The notes under the pieces were generated by a model. It saw only the letters and a list, made by a program, of their open reading frames with translations, did not search any database and had not been told where the DNA came from. DNA of 13,572 nt, taken from positions 1 through 13,572 of the forward strand of contig JAFAWJ010000293.1 in assembly GCA_019242065.1 (NCBI GenBank), written 5' to 3'. Source of the DNA: Chloroflexota bacterium (GTDB taxonomy: Bacteria > Chloroflexota > UBA6077 > CF-72). The translations under genes and the position numbers were made by a program. This document shows, in pieces, positions 1 to 8,281 of the stretch. The stretch's first letter is position 1. The number at the start of each line of letters is the position of its first letter.

Positions 1-12
1 GTCTCTGCAGCC

Positions 13-36
13 GGGTCCAGATTGCGACCTGGAGCC
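13..36 (-). terminator. weak terminator-like hairpin after the membrane protein gene
   Basis: Arms 13-20 and 29-36 pair as GGgTCCAG with CTGGAgCC (7 of 8 pairs, one G/G mismatch) around an 8-nt loop. The hairpin lies about 20 nt past the TAA of the minus-strand gene, where a terminator would be expected. No T-run follows on the minus strand, so it may only be a stabilising 3' stem or chance. Positions 1-54 hold nothing else recognisable. Confidence 0.25.
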
Positions 37-54
37 TGCGGCAAGGTGGCTAAT

Positions 55-999
55 TTAGCCGGCGAACGCCTTCTGCCGTCCAGCGGTTAGGCCGGCGAGG
101 AGCGCGATTACCACCGCCACCACGAACACCACCAGCATGCCGACACCAATGCTCACCAGCATGGCCGTCAGCGCGGCGTGCACCGCCACGCTGATCGGCT
201 GCCCAGCCAGCGACGCGACGACAGCGCTCTCCCCGACAAACAGGACGAGCCCTGCGACCAACATCCCGATTGCGACGCCAAGACCGAGCCACATCGTCGT
301 GCTCCGCCGCCAGGGCGAAATGGCAAGGGTAACGACCACCAGCACAGGCGACGCCACCAGGAGCAGCAGCGTGAGGCTGTCCAGCACTCGCACCGCGCGC
401 TGCATGGTGGCGAGCGTGCTCACCTGCCCGATGCTCACATACCCGAAGTCGCCCGGCAGTTGGGACGTGATGACACCTGGCAGACCCTGTTGCAGGCGTT
501 GCGCCAGCGCCGGGGTCAGCATCAGCAAATTGACTTCGACCTGGCCGTCGTTCACTTTGACGGCCCCGTCGGTCGGCAGATCCCCACTTCGCAGAAAGTC
601 GACCAGGCCCTGGTGAATGGCTCGATTGGCGCCCACCCACACCTGGTCGAACTGCGGCGATTCGACAAATTGGGTGGTCTGGTTGGTGACAAATGTCGAC
701 AGCGATGATTCAGCTGGTGCGGCGAGGTTGCGGAGCGGTCCCGGCAATGCCTGCGTGCGCCCTTCGAGGTCGAGCGCGTTGAGGGCGGTGGCCGCCGTCG
801 CCTGAGCAACACTGGACTGGACGCCCGGATCCGAGGCGAGCGGACCCACCACGGCCACCCAGCGGTCCGTATTCAACAACGTCTGCTGCACGCCGAACGA
901 GATCGTGGCCAGCACGATCACGCAGCACGCGATGACCGTCAAGACCGGTGTCAGCATTGGTCGCATGGACGTCGCTGTCCGTGAGTGTCGCACCGCCAT
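55..999 (-). CDS. uncharacterised integral membrane protein with a large extracytoplasmic domain
   Basis: A 314-residue protein of unknown function. One hydrophobic helix (about residues 18-37) follows a basic N-terminus. A soluble, probably extracytoplasmic domain follows (about 40-200), then three hydrophobic helices (about 205-227, 236-258 and 272-300). The soluble part has features I associate with actinobacterial hypothetical membrane proteins: DRWVAVVGPLASDP early on and VWVGANRAIHQGLVDFL in the middle. No catalytic motif is visible. The start at 999 is the most upstream ATG and is preceded only by a weak GTTGGG; ATGs at codons 12 and 15 are alternatives that would still keep the first helix. 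It is transcribed away from the GMC oxidoreductase gene across a 191-bp divergent intergenic region. That the ORF is a real gene is fairly sure; its function is not known. Confidence 0.75.
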   Translation of the reverse strand: MAVRHSRTATSMRPMLTPVLTVIACCVIVLATISFGVQQTLLNTDRWVAVVGPLASDPGVQSSVAQATAATALNALDLEGRTQALPGPLRNLAAPAESSLSTFVTNQTTQFVESPQFDQVWVGANRAIHQGLVDFLRSGDLPTDGAVKVNDGQVEVNLLMLTPALAQRLQQGLPGVITSQLPGDFGYVSIGQVSTLATMQRAVRVLDSLTLLLLVASPVLVVVTLAISPWRRSTTMWLGLGVAIGMLVAGLVLFVGESAVVASLAGQPISVAVHAALTAMLVSIGVGMLVVFVVAVVIALLAGLTAGRQKAFAG

Positions 1000-1119
1000 C
1001 CCAACGCGATCATCCGGACAAACACCATCCTACCCGACGTCCGGAGATCCTCCCAGGAACCACCCCGCGGGTCTTCGCGCGGGAAAGATTAGTGCTTCTC
1101 CTGACGCGCGTACCTGCGC

Positions 1120-1140
1120 TGGGTGGCACAGTGCCAACCA
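1120..1140. promoter_or_regulatory. 21-bp near-perfect palindrome, candidate operator
   Basis: The arms TGGGTGGCAC and GTGCCAACCA flank a single central A. Nine of ten pairs match; the one mismatch is G1123 against A1137. It lies 50 bp before the ATG of the oxidoreductase gene, inside the divergent region shared with the membrane protein gene. Its size and symmetry suit a dimeric repressor or activator. I do not recognise it as a named operator, and no regulator gene is in the window. The rest of 1000-1190 holds no promoter box I can defend. Confidence 0.45.
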
Positions 1141-1178
1141 CAGTCTAGCGACCTGTCCGATCCATCCGCGCCCTCGTG

Positions 1179-1185
1179 AAGGAGG
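1179..1185 (+). promoter_or_regulatory. ribosome binding site that fixes the oxidoreductase start
   Basis: AAGGAGG is a full Shine-Dalgarno match, with 5 nt between it and the ATG at 1191. An in-frame GTG at 1176 lies just upstream of this site and would translate through it, so ATG 1191 is clearly the better start. Confidence 0.85.
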
Positions 1186-1190
1186 TCCCC

Positions 1191-2747
1191 ATGTCCACGA
1201 ATGGCCAGTACGACGTCATCATTATCGGTAGCGGCGCCGGCGGGGGCACGCTCGCGCGGCACCTTGCGCCCACCGGTAAAAAAGTCCTCATCCTCGAACG
1301 CGGCGGATGGCTGCCGCGCGAGCTCGAGAACTGGGACGCCGAAGAAGTCTTCGTCAAGAACCGCTACGTCCCAACCGAGACCTGGTATGACAAGAACGAC
1401 AAGGCCTTCCACCCCGGCGTGCACTACTGGGTGGGCGGGGCGACCAAGCTGTACGGCGCGGCGCTGTACCGGCTCCGCAAAGAAGATTTCGGCGAGCTCG
1501 AACACCACGACGGCCTGTCCCCAGCCTGGCCCATCACCTACGACGAGATGGAGCCGTACTACATGCGCGCTGAGGAGATGTACCAGGTCCACGGCGTACG
1601 CGGCGAGGATCCCACCGAGCCGCCCGCCAGTGCGCCCTACCCGTTCCCTGCGCTGAGCCATGAGCCGCGCATTCAACAGCTCCACGATGACCTGGCGCGC
1701 AATGGCTACCACCCCTTCCACTCGCCCAACGGCATCATGCTCAACGAAGCCGCGCCCCAGTTCAGCACCTGCATCCGTTGCAGCACCTGCGACGGATTCG
1801 CGTGCCTGGTCCAGGCCAAATCGGACGCCGAGGTCCAGGGCATCCGCCCCGCCCTGCAGCATCCGAATGTCACCCTGCTGACCAACGCCCAGGCCGTCAA
1901 ATTGAACACGGATGCCTCGGGCCGGAGTGTCACCGAGGTCGTGGTCGAGCACGACGGCGAGCAGGCAACCTATAGCGGCGACATCGTCGTCATCTCGTGT
2001 GGCGCCGCCAACTCCGCCAAACTGCTGCTCCAGTCAGCCAGCGACCAGCATCCAAACGGTCTCGCCAATGGCTCGGACCAGGTGGGCCGCAACTACATGT
2101 TCCACGCCAGCGTGGCGGTGCTGGCCGTCTCCAAAGAGCCAAACCCGACGAAGTTCCAGAAGACGCTCGGGCTCAACGACTTCTATTTCGGCATGCCGGG
2201 CTTCGACTATCCGATGGGCAACATCCAGATGGTCGGGAAGTCGGTCGGCGAGATGTACAAGGGCGAAAAGCCCATGCAGACGCGTCTGGCGCCGATGTTC
2301 TCACTGGACGACATCGCCAAACATGCCGTCGACTTCTGGCTGTCAACCGAAGACCTGCCCAAGAGTGACAACCGCGTCACCGTCGCTCAGGACGGCAACA
2401 TCAAGCTGAGCTATACGCCAACCAATGCTGTCCCCAAGGCCCAGCTGTACGACAAGCTGAAGTCGATGCTCAACAGCCTGCATATGCACGAGCACCTGGT
2501 CGAGCGCAACATGTACATGAAGAATGACATCGAGATCGGCGGTTGCGCCCACCAGGCGGGTACCTGCCGCTTTGGCGCCGATCCACAGACCTCCGTGCTC
2601 GACTCCAACTGCAAGGCGCACGAGGTCGACAACCTGTACGTGGTCGACACGAGCTTCTTCCCGAGCATCGGTGCGGTGAATCCGGCGCTGACCGCCATGG
2701 CGAACGCCCTCCGCGTCGGCGAACACCTCGAGCAACGCCTCCAGTAG
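1191..2747 (+). CDS. GMC-family FAD-dependent oxidoreductase (choline/alcohol/sugar dehydrogenase-like)
   Basis: A 518-residue flavoprotein of the glucose-methanol-choline family, expected to oxidise an alcohol or sugar hydroxyl using FAD. The N-terminal VIIIGSGAGGG (residues 9-19) is the dinucleotide-binding fold. The C-terminal GGCAHQAGTCRFG and IGAVNPALTAMANALR segments supply the likely catalytic pair, His454 and Asn497. Family length is normal and there is no signal peptide, so it is probably cytoplasmic. An unusual cysteine cluster, CIRCSTCDGFAC (Cys194, 197, 200, 205), lies in the middle and may hold a metal or Fe-S centre; some bacterial FAD sugar dehydrogenases carry such a cluster, though with a different spacing. 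The start is set by the site at 1179-1185. The MFS gene follows after 14 bp, suggesting one transcript. The substrate cannot be read from the sequence. Confidence 0.93.
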   Translation: MSTNGQYDVIIIGSGAGGGTLARHLAPTGKKVLILERGGWLPRELENWDAEEVFVKNRYVPTETWYDKNDKAFHPGVHYWVGGATKLYGAALYRLRKEDFGELEHHDGLSPAWPITYDEMEPYYMRAEEMYQVHGVRGEDPTEPPASAPYPFPALSHEPRIQQLHDDLARNGYHPFHSPNGIMLNEAAPQFSTCIRCSTCDGFACLVQAKSDAEVQGIRPALQHPNVTLLTNAQAVKLNTDASGRSVTEVVVEHDGEQATYSGDIVVISCGAANSAKLLLQSASDQHPNGLANGSDQVGRNYMFHASVAVLAVSKEPNPTKFQKTLGLNDFYFGMPGFDYPMGNIQMVGKSVGEMYKGEKPMQTRLAPMFSLDDIAKHAVDFWLSTEDLPKSDNRVTVAQDGNIKLSYTPTNAVPKAQLYDKLKSMLNSLHMHEHLVERNMYMKNDIEIGGCAHQAGTCRFGADPQTSVLDSNCKAHEVDNLYVVDTSFFPSIGAVNPALTAMANALRVGEHLEQRLQ

Positions 2748-2761
2748 GAGCGTAGGGAGCA

Positions 2762-3997
2762 ATGGCCACGGCGATGGCTGACCGATCTCAGATTGGCGCG
2801 GTGTATGCCGCCGGCATGGTCCAGGGCGTGGCGCTCGTTACCTTTCCGGCGGCGAGCACCATTTTCACCAGCCCGAGCTATTACGGCCTGTCCAGCACGG
2901 CCTATGGGGCGATGTTCCTGCCCCAGGCCGTCACCGCGATCGCCGGCTCGCTCCTCGGCGCCCGCCTCACTCGCAGCTGGGGCATCAAGCGCGTCTTTCT
3001 GATTGGCCTGGTTGCCAATCTCGCCGCCATGCTGCTCCTGCTGCTGAGCCAGACCGCGATGGCGAACCAGTCGCTGGCGTACGGCATGCTCCTGCTGGCC
3101 ACCACCTGTCTGGGCATCGGTTTCGGACTGACTGTCCCGTCGCTCAATACACTCGTGGCTGCCTTCTTTCCCACGGCAGTCGAGCGAGCGGTGCTGAGCC
3201 TCAACGCGCTCCTCGGCCTGGGCACCGTGCTTGCCCCCGTCTTCGTGGCCATCTTCGTCGGGCTCGGAGCGTGGTCGCTGTTGCCGCTGCTGGTCGCGGT
3301 GCTCCTGGTGGGCCTGTTGCTGTTTTCCGTGCGCCTGCCCTTGCGGGTCGCCGCCGCCGAGGCCGCGCCTGCCGCGGGCCAGGCTCAGGCTCGGATTCCT
3401 GGCCGTTTCTGGGTATTTGCGGCGTTCGCCGGCCTGTACGGCATCGTGGAGACCATGAATGGCAACTGGGCCACGTTGTACATGGCGAACGACCTGGGTG
3501 CGACCACCACATACGCCTCGCTAGCACTGACGGCCTTCTGGGGCATGGTGACGGTCGGTCGGGTGCTGTTCGCCGCCGTCGAACACGCATTTCCGGAGCA
3601 GCGCACATTCCATGTGTTGCCGTTCGTCGCGGCGATCGCCCTGGCAGGCATTGCCGTCCTGCCAACCGGATCCATCGGCCTCGGCATCCTGGTGTTTGGA
3701 CTGGCTGGTCTCGGCTGCTCGGCACTGCTGCCCCTGACGATTGGCTTCGGCCAGGAGGAGCTGGTCGCCATCACGGCTTCCGTCGCCGGCTTCCTGATCG
3801 CGTTTTATCAGATGGGCTACGGTATCGCCGCGTTCGGCGTGGGCCCCCTCGAGCGCTTCACCGGCCTGGACCTCCGCCAGATCTACGGACTGGTGGCCGT
3901 CGTGGCGCTGGTCATGGCGGGCCTGTCGTTTGTGGTGGTGTCGCGGCCTGCAGAACGTACGCCAGCGGTTCAACCGCGCCATGTCGCCGACGGATAA
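2762..3997 (+). CDS. major facilitator superfamily (MFS) transporter
   Basis: A 411-residue polytopic membrane protein with hydrophobic segments along its whole length, consistent with the 12-helix MFS plan. A polar, Ala-rich central loop (about residues 195-216) separates the two halves. The loop between helices 2 and 3 contains GARLTRSWGIKRVF, which fits the MFS signature G-x3-(D/R)-x-x-G-x-(R/K). The second half contains NGNWATLYMANDLG, typical of sugar-type and related MFS carriers. AGGGAG (2754-2759) precedes the ATG at 2762; an ATG four codons later (2774) is an alternative. It follows the oxidoreductase by 14 bp, so it probably moves that enzyme's substrate or product. Its last 86 bp overlap the 3' end of the convergent hydrolase gene. 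The cargo is unknown. Confidence 0.9.
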   Translation: MATAMADRSQIGAVYAAGMVQGVALVTFPAASTIFTSPSYYGLSSTAYGAMFLPQAVTAIAGSLLGARLTRSWGIKRVFLIGLVANLAAMLLLLLSQTAMANQSLAYGMLLLATTCLGIGFGLTVPSLNTLVAAFFPTAVERAVLSLNALLGLGTVLAPVFVAIFVGLGAWSLLPLLVAVLLVGLLLFSVRLPLRVAAAEAAPAAGQAQARIPGRFWVFAAFAGLYGIVETMNGNWATLYMANDLGATTTYASLALTAFWGMVTVGRVLFAAVEHAFPEQRTFHVLPFVAAIALAGIAVLPTGSIGLGILVFGLAGLGCSALLPLTIGFGQEELVAITASVAGFLIAFYQMGYGIAAFGVGPLERFTGLDLRQIYGLVAVVALVMAGLSFVVVSRPAERTPAVQPRHVADG

Positions 3998-6629
3998 TGT
4001 CCGCGATGAGGCCCGTCCACCCTGTCTGATGTGAGGCGCCCAGGCCGGCGCCCGTGTCACCGTGAAAATATTCGTTGAAGAGAATGTTGTTCTTCCAGTT
4101 GGGATCCTGCTGCATGCGCTGATACGGTCCGAAGCACGGCCGCCGCCCGTCGTCACCAACCAGGAATATCGAGATCAGCCGGTCACGCAGGTCGTCGGCA
4201 ATCTTGTCGAGCGTCTGCTGGCGCCCGGAACCGGTGGGATATTCGAGCGTGAAGTCGTCGCCAAGGAAGCGGTGGTAGCGCGAGATGACGTTCACCAGCA
4301 GATAATTCAGCGGGAACCAGATCGGCCCACGCCAGTTGGAGTTGCCACCAAACATGCTCGTGGTCGACTCCGCCGGTTCGTAGTCGACCGAGGCCCGCAG
4401 GCCCTCGACGTCCAGGACATACGGGTGCTCGCGGTGATACGCCGAAATAGCCCGCACACCGTAGCGCGAGAGGAACTCGGACTCGTCGAACACCCTGCTG
4501 AGCATCCGCTTCAGTCGCTCGAGAGGCACCACGCCGAGCAGGAGCTGACGGTTGGGCGGATCACCCCGCATCACTCCGTGCGCGACCAGACTGTCGGTGT
4601 CGCTCAGTCCGAGACGATCCAGGAACTCGGCAAACTGTTTGTCCATGAGCCGCGACTGACGCAGCATCTGTTCGTCGACGACCACCGCCGCGAGCGCTGG
4701 AATGATGCCGACCATGGAGCGCACCTTGAGGGGGACGATCTCGCCGTTCGGTGTCACCAGTCGGTCATAGGACAGCCCGTCCTCTTCGTCCCACAGATCC
4801 TGCGTCTCCATGGCCTCGTTGATGGCGGCGAAGTGTTCGAGAAACTTGAGCAACAGATCGACGTCCGGCCGTTTTCCAGAGCGCGTGAGCTCCGCCGCCA
4901 TGATGCCCATCACCAGCGCGTAATACGCCATCCAGCCGGTGGCGTCCGACTGCTGGAGCGTGCCGCCCACCGGCAAATGCGAGCGATCGAGCGGGCCGAT
5001 ATTGTCCAGGCCGAGAAAACCGCCCTCGAACAGGTTCGCACCGAACTCGTCTTCGCGATTGATCCACCATGTGAAGTTGACCAGCAGCTTGTCGAAGATG
5101 CGGCTCAAAAAGTCCAGGTCGGTCCCGCCGTCAATGCCGAAGACTTCGAGTGCCGCCCAGGCCTGGACGGGCGGATTGACGTCGCCGAAATCCCACTCGT
5201 ACGCGGGCAGGGCGCCGCTCGGCGACTGAAACCACTCGCGACACACCAGCACGAGCTGGTACTTGGCGAACGCCGGGTCGACGTGCGCCAGCGCCACGCA
5301 GTGGAATGCCAGGTCCCAGGCGGCAAACCAGGGGTACTCCCACTTGTCGGGCATCGACATGATGTCGAGGGCATCGAAGTTGCGCCATCGCGAGTTGCGG
5401 CCAGCCAGCCGGCTGGGCGGTGGCGCCGGCTGGGACGGATCGCCGTCGAGCCAGTGCGCGACGTCGTAATAGTAGAACTGCTTGCTCCAGAGCAGGCCGG
5501 CGAAGGCCTGGCGCATCACGCGAGCTTCGTCCTCCGACGCCCCCGCAGGTGTGACCTCTGCGTAAAACTCGTCGGCCTCGCGCTGCCGCTGAGTGATGAC
5601 ACGCTCAAAATCGGATCCCAACAGGGCAGTCGTCGTCGCCGCGGATGCGGTTGGCCGCAGCCGCAGGCGCAGCTCGACGGTCTCGCCTGCACCCACGTGA
5701 ACCTGGTACCAGAACGCGCATTTCGTCCCGCGTTGCTCGGGGTTGACCGTCGCCGCATTGCCAACGACGTGGTCGTTGATCCCATCCTTGGGATACGCCG
5801 TCGTCCCCGCGGCGCCGAACAGCCGCTGCACATTCGTCTCGTTCTCACAAAACAGCAGACTCGGCTGCGCCCCATCCGGCGCGGGTCCACCCACGAGCTC
5901 CAGTTCGCCGAGATACGGGTGGCCGATGCGGACACTGTCCCCCTCAGCACGCGACAAATTGGGTTTCTCCGCCCTGGCATCCCACGACCACGTATTCCGG
6001 AACCATGCCGTCGGCAAAACATGCAGCGAAGCGGCGTCCGGCCCAGGATTGGTGACCCGCACGCACATCAGCAGGTCCAGCGGCGCGGCCTTGGCATACA
6101 CCACGTCGACAATCCAGTAGCGGTCGTCGTCGAAAACGCCCGTATCCAGCAGCTCGTACTCCGGATCGAATTTCCCCCGCCGCCTGTTCTCGTCGATCAG
6201 CTGCTGATACGGGTACGCCTGGCGCGGGTAGTGATAGCGCCACCGGTTCCAGACGTGGCTGGGGACCGCGTCGAGGTACCACCAGTATTCCTTGGCGTCT
6301 TCGCCGTGGTTCGCTTCGGCCCCGGTCAAGCCGAAGATGCGCTCCTTGAGGATCGGATCGTGACCATTCCACAGCGCCAGACCGAGGCACAGGCGTTGTT
6401 CGATGTCGCAGAATCCCGCCAACCCGTCTTCGCCCCACCGGTATGCGCGCGAGCGGGCATGGTCGTGCGGCACGTAGTTCCAGGCATCGCCGTTGGCGCT
6501 ATAGTCCTCGCGGACCGTGCCCCACTGCCGCTCGCTGACATACGGTCCCCACAGGTACCAGTCGCTGGCCTCGCGCAGGCCATTTTCGAGTTTGCCAAAG
6601 CTTTCAACACGCTCACGCTCGGCACTCAT
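3912..6629 (-). CDS. GH63-like glucosidase (MGH1-type glycoside hydrolase, about 900 residues)
   Basis: A 905-residue protein resembling the large bacterial GH63/mannosyl-oligosaccharide-glucosidase-like family, inverting enzymes with an (alpha/alpha)6 barrel. The N-terminal part (about 1-330) looks like the beta-rich domain (WYLWGPYVSERQWGTVREDY, YHYPRQAYPYQQL). The catalytic barrel contains KWEYPWFAAWDLAFH, with Asp439 the likely general acid; GALPAYEWDFGDVNPPVQAW; and near the end NEYFHGDTGAGLGASHQTGW, with Glu853 the likely base. No signal peptide is seen, so it probably acts in the cytoplasm on an alpha-glucoside or compatible-solute glycoside. ATG 6629 is preferred because GGGGA precedes it by about 8 nt; an upstream ATG at 6653 adds eight residues with a poor binding site. 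After the conserved HQTGWTGL the protein runs about 30 residues further, antisense to the end of the MFS gene. The exact substrate is unknown. Confidence 0.88.
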   Translation of the reverse strand: MSAERERVESFGKLENGLREASDWYLWGPYVSERQWGTVREDYSANGDAWNYVPHDHARSRAYRWGEDGLAGFCDIEQRLCLGLALWNGHDPILKERIFGLTGAEANHGEDAKEYWWYLDAVPSHVWNRWRYHYPRQAYPYQQLIDENRRRGKFDPEYELLDTGVFDDDRYWIVDVVYAKAAPLDLLMCVRVTNPGPDAASLHVLPTAWFRNTWSWDARAEKPNLSRAEGDSVRIGHPYLGELELVGGPAPDGAQPSLLFCENETNVQRLFGAAGTTAYPKDGINDHVVGNAATVNPEQRGTKCAFWYQVHVGAGETVELRLRLRPTASAATTTALLGSDFERVITQRQREADEFYAEVTPAGASEDEARVMRQAFAGLLWSKQFYYYDVAHWLDGDPSQPAPPPSRLAGRNSRWRNFDALDIMSMPDKWEYPWFAAWDLAFHCVALAHVDPAFAKYQLVLVCREWFQSPSGALPAYEWDFGDVNPPVQAWAALEVFGIDGGTDLDFLSRIFDKLLVNFTWWINREDEFGANLFEGGFLGLDNIGPLDRSHLPVGGTLQQSDATGWMAYYALVMGIMAAELTRSGKRPDVDLLLKFLEHFAAINEAMETQDLWDEEDGLSYDRLVTPNGEIVPLKVRSMVGIIPALAAVVVDEQMLRQSRLMDKQFAEFLDRLGLSDTDSLVAHGVMRGDPPNRQLLLGVVPLERLKRMLSRVFDESEFLSRYGVRAISAYHREHPYVLDVEGLRASVDYEPAESTTSMFGGNSNWRGPIWFPLNYLLVNVISRYHRFLGDDFTLEYPTGSGRQQTLDKIADDLRDRLISIFLVGDDGRRPCFGPYQRMQQDPNWKNNILFNEYFHGDTGAGLGASHQTGWTGLIADIIRRRHGAVEPLAYVLQAATPPQTTGPP

Positions 6630-6775
6630 AGGTGTTTCCCCGGATATCGGCACGCCGCGCCAACGAGTTGCTTGGTACTCGCCCCGATGCCTCGGCCCGT
6701 CGGGTGCGGGTAGGCTGAATGTACCACGCGCAACGACGACTACTTCTTCGTCCCTATCGGGGGTTCCACAACATT
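6630..6775. promoter_or_regulatory. divergent intergenic region between hydrolase and zwf
   Basis: These 146 bp must hold the promoters of both the minus-strand hydrolase and the plus-strand dehydrogenase if the dehydrogenase starts at 6776. A small inverted repeat, CGAGT at 6664-6668 and ACTCG at 6677-6681, is present and could be an operator half-site pair, but five base pairs is weak in GC-rich DNA. I see no convincing -35/-10 pair on either strand. Confidence 0.4.
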
Positions 6776-8221
6776 ATGGTGACGTCTAACCTGGCTACGC
6801 CGCCACAAGCGGCCGCACAACCAGCCTCCTCGGGCTCGACGGCGACAGCCGACATCCTGGTCATCTTCGGCATCACGGGCGACCTGGCCAGAGTGATGAC
6901 GTTCCACTCACTGTATCGCCTGGAAAAGCGCGGCCTGCTGACCTGTCCGATTCTCGGGGTCGCTGTTAACGACTGGACCATCGACCAGCTGCGTGAGCAC
7001 GCACGCAAATGCATCGCTGCCACGGGCGAGCAGGTCGACCCCAAGGTCTTCGATCGCTTCGCTGCGCGACTCTCGTATGTGTCGGGTGACTTTACCGACG
7101 CCGCGACGTACCAGCGCGTGGCGCAGGCGATGAACAGTGCGCATGCACCACTGTTTTACCTGGAGATCCCACCATCACTGTTCGCGACGGTCGTCAAGAA
7201 CTTGCACCAGGCCGGTCTGACGCAATCGGCGCACGTCGTGGTGGAAAAACCGTTCGGCCACGATCGGACCTCGGCCCGCGCGCTCGCCGACCAGCTCCAC
7301 GAGTACCTCGACGAGTCCCAGATCTTCAGAATCGACCACTATCTGGGCAAAATGGGGCTCGAAGAGATCCTGTACCTGCGCTTCGCCAACACGATGCTCG
7401 AGCCTCTCTGGAATCGCAATTACATCGACAACGTCCAGATCACGATGGCGGAGGACTTCGGCGTCGAAGACCGCGGCCACTTCTATGATCCGGTCGGGGC
7501 GCTGCGCGACGTCGCGGTCAACCATCTGCTCCAGGTCGTCGCCGCCGCGGGGATGGAAGCCCCAGCCGGGGGCGACCCGGACACCCTCCAGGATTACCAG
7601 CTCGCCGTGTGGCGATCGATTCAAGCCGCCAGCCCGGCCCACTACGTTCGCGGCCAGTACACCGGCTATCAGCAGATCGACGGCGTCGCGCCCAACTCGA
7701 CTACCGAAACCTACGTCGCCCTGCGCCTGGACATCGAGAACTGGCGCTGGTCCGGTGTGCCATTCTTTATCCGAGCTGGCAAACGCCTGCCCGTCACTCA
7801 GACCGAGGTTCGACTGGTCTTCAAACACCCGCCACGACTCGGGTTCGGTCTCGCCAGGTCGACGTCCATCCCGGACCAGTTTGTCATCAAGCTCGACCCG
7901 TCGACTGGCGTGCGCATGACGTTGAACGCGCGGCGCGCCGAAAGCACCACGCCTGAGCCCGTTACCCTGGACATGGAATTTGCCCAGCAGGGCGGCGAGG
8001 GCGCCACGCCGTACGAAGTCCTGCTGCATGCCGCCATGGAGGGGCGCCGGGTGCGATTTACGCGGCAGGATGGCGTCGAGGAGGAATGGCGCATCATGCA
8101 GCCGCTACTGGACGCCCCGCCACCAGTCCATCCGTACGCGCCCGGCAGCTGGGGTCCCAAAGCCGCCGACGAGCTGGTGCGCGGCCACGGCGGCTGGCGC
8201 GGCCCGTGGATCGTCAACTGA
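6776..8221 (+). CDS. zwf: glucose-6-phosphate dehydrogenase
   Basis: A 481-residue protein that oxidises glucose-6-phosphate to 6-phosphogluconolactone with NAD(P)+, the first step of the oxidative pentose phosphate pathway. The nucleotide-binding fold is [14 protein letters not shown] (from about residue 24). The substrate signature FRIDHYLGK is intact (Asp187, His188), and DVAVNHLLQ carries the expected catalytic base (His250). It belongs to a GITGDLA subgroup: the usual KRK after GDLA is replaced by ARVM, so the lysine corresponding to Lys21 of the Leuconostoc enzyme, a glucose-6-phosphate contact, is Met. ATG 6776 was chosen because the 18 codons after the upstream ATG 6719 have only 9 G/C third positions, unlike the gene body. 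However, GGGTAGG four nt before 6719 keeps that start possible (500 residues). The YihY gene follows after about 60 bp. Confidence 0.93.
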   Translation: MVTSNLATPPQAAAQPASSGSTATADILVIFGITGDLARVMTFHSLYRLEKRGLLTCPILGVAVNDWTIDQLREHARKCIAATGEQVDPKVFDRFAARLSYVSGDFTDAATYQRVAQAMNSAHAPLFYLEIPPSLFATVVKNLHQAGLTQSAHVVVEKPFGHDRTSARALADQLHEYLDESQIFRIDHYLGKMGLEEILYLRFANTMLEPLWNRNYIDNVQITMAEDFGVEDRGHFYDPVGALRDVAVNHLLQVVAAAGMEAPAGGDPDTLQDYQLAVWRSIQAASPAHYVRGQYTGYQQIDGVAPNSTTETYVALRLDIENWRWSGVPFFIRAGKRLPVTQTEVRLVFKHPPRLGFGLARSTSIPDQFVIKLDPSTGVRMTLNARRAESTTPEPVTLDMEFAQQGGEGATPYEVLLHAAMEGRRVRFTRQDGVEEEWRIMQPLLDAPPPVHPYAPGSWGPKAADELVRGHGGWRGPWIVN

Positions 8222-8229
8222 CACGCTGA

Positions 8230-8261
8230 GCGGGGCGTCGCTCTCGGCAGCTCCGCCCCGC
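8230..8261 (+). terminator. GC hairpin between zwf and the YihY-family gene
   Basis: GCGGGGCG (8230-8237) and CGCCCCGC (8254-8261) form a perfect 8-bp stem with a 16-nt loop, 9 nt after the zwf stop. There is no T-run after it (GCGAAAGC follows), so it may attenuate or protect the 3' end rather than terminate fully. Nothing else is visible in 8222-8281. Confidence 0.35.
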
Positions 8262-8281
8262 GCGAAAGCTGTCCACCACTC

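Noticed and set aside
50..640. 196-codon minus-strand frame overlapping the membrane protein
   Set aside because: It is a shifted frame of the same strand with Arg/Gly/Ala-rich composition and no hydrophobic pattern.
1124..1139. TGGCAC resembling a sigma-54 -24 element
   Set aside because: The GC of the -12 element is not at the required spacing; the sequence is better explained as one arm of the palindrome.
1176..1190. Upstream GTG start for the oxidoreductase
   Set aside because: It would translate through the AAGGAGG ribosome binding site that sits 5 nt from ATG 1191.
4062..6713. 883-codon open frame on the plus strand, antisense to the glucosidase
   Set aside because: It mirrors the hydrolase gene almost completely, its product is rich in Arg, His, Gln and Val with no domain, and the opposite strand carries a full set of family motifs. 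Long antisense frames are common in high-GC genes.
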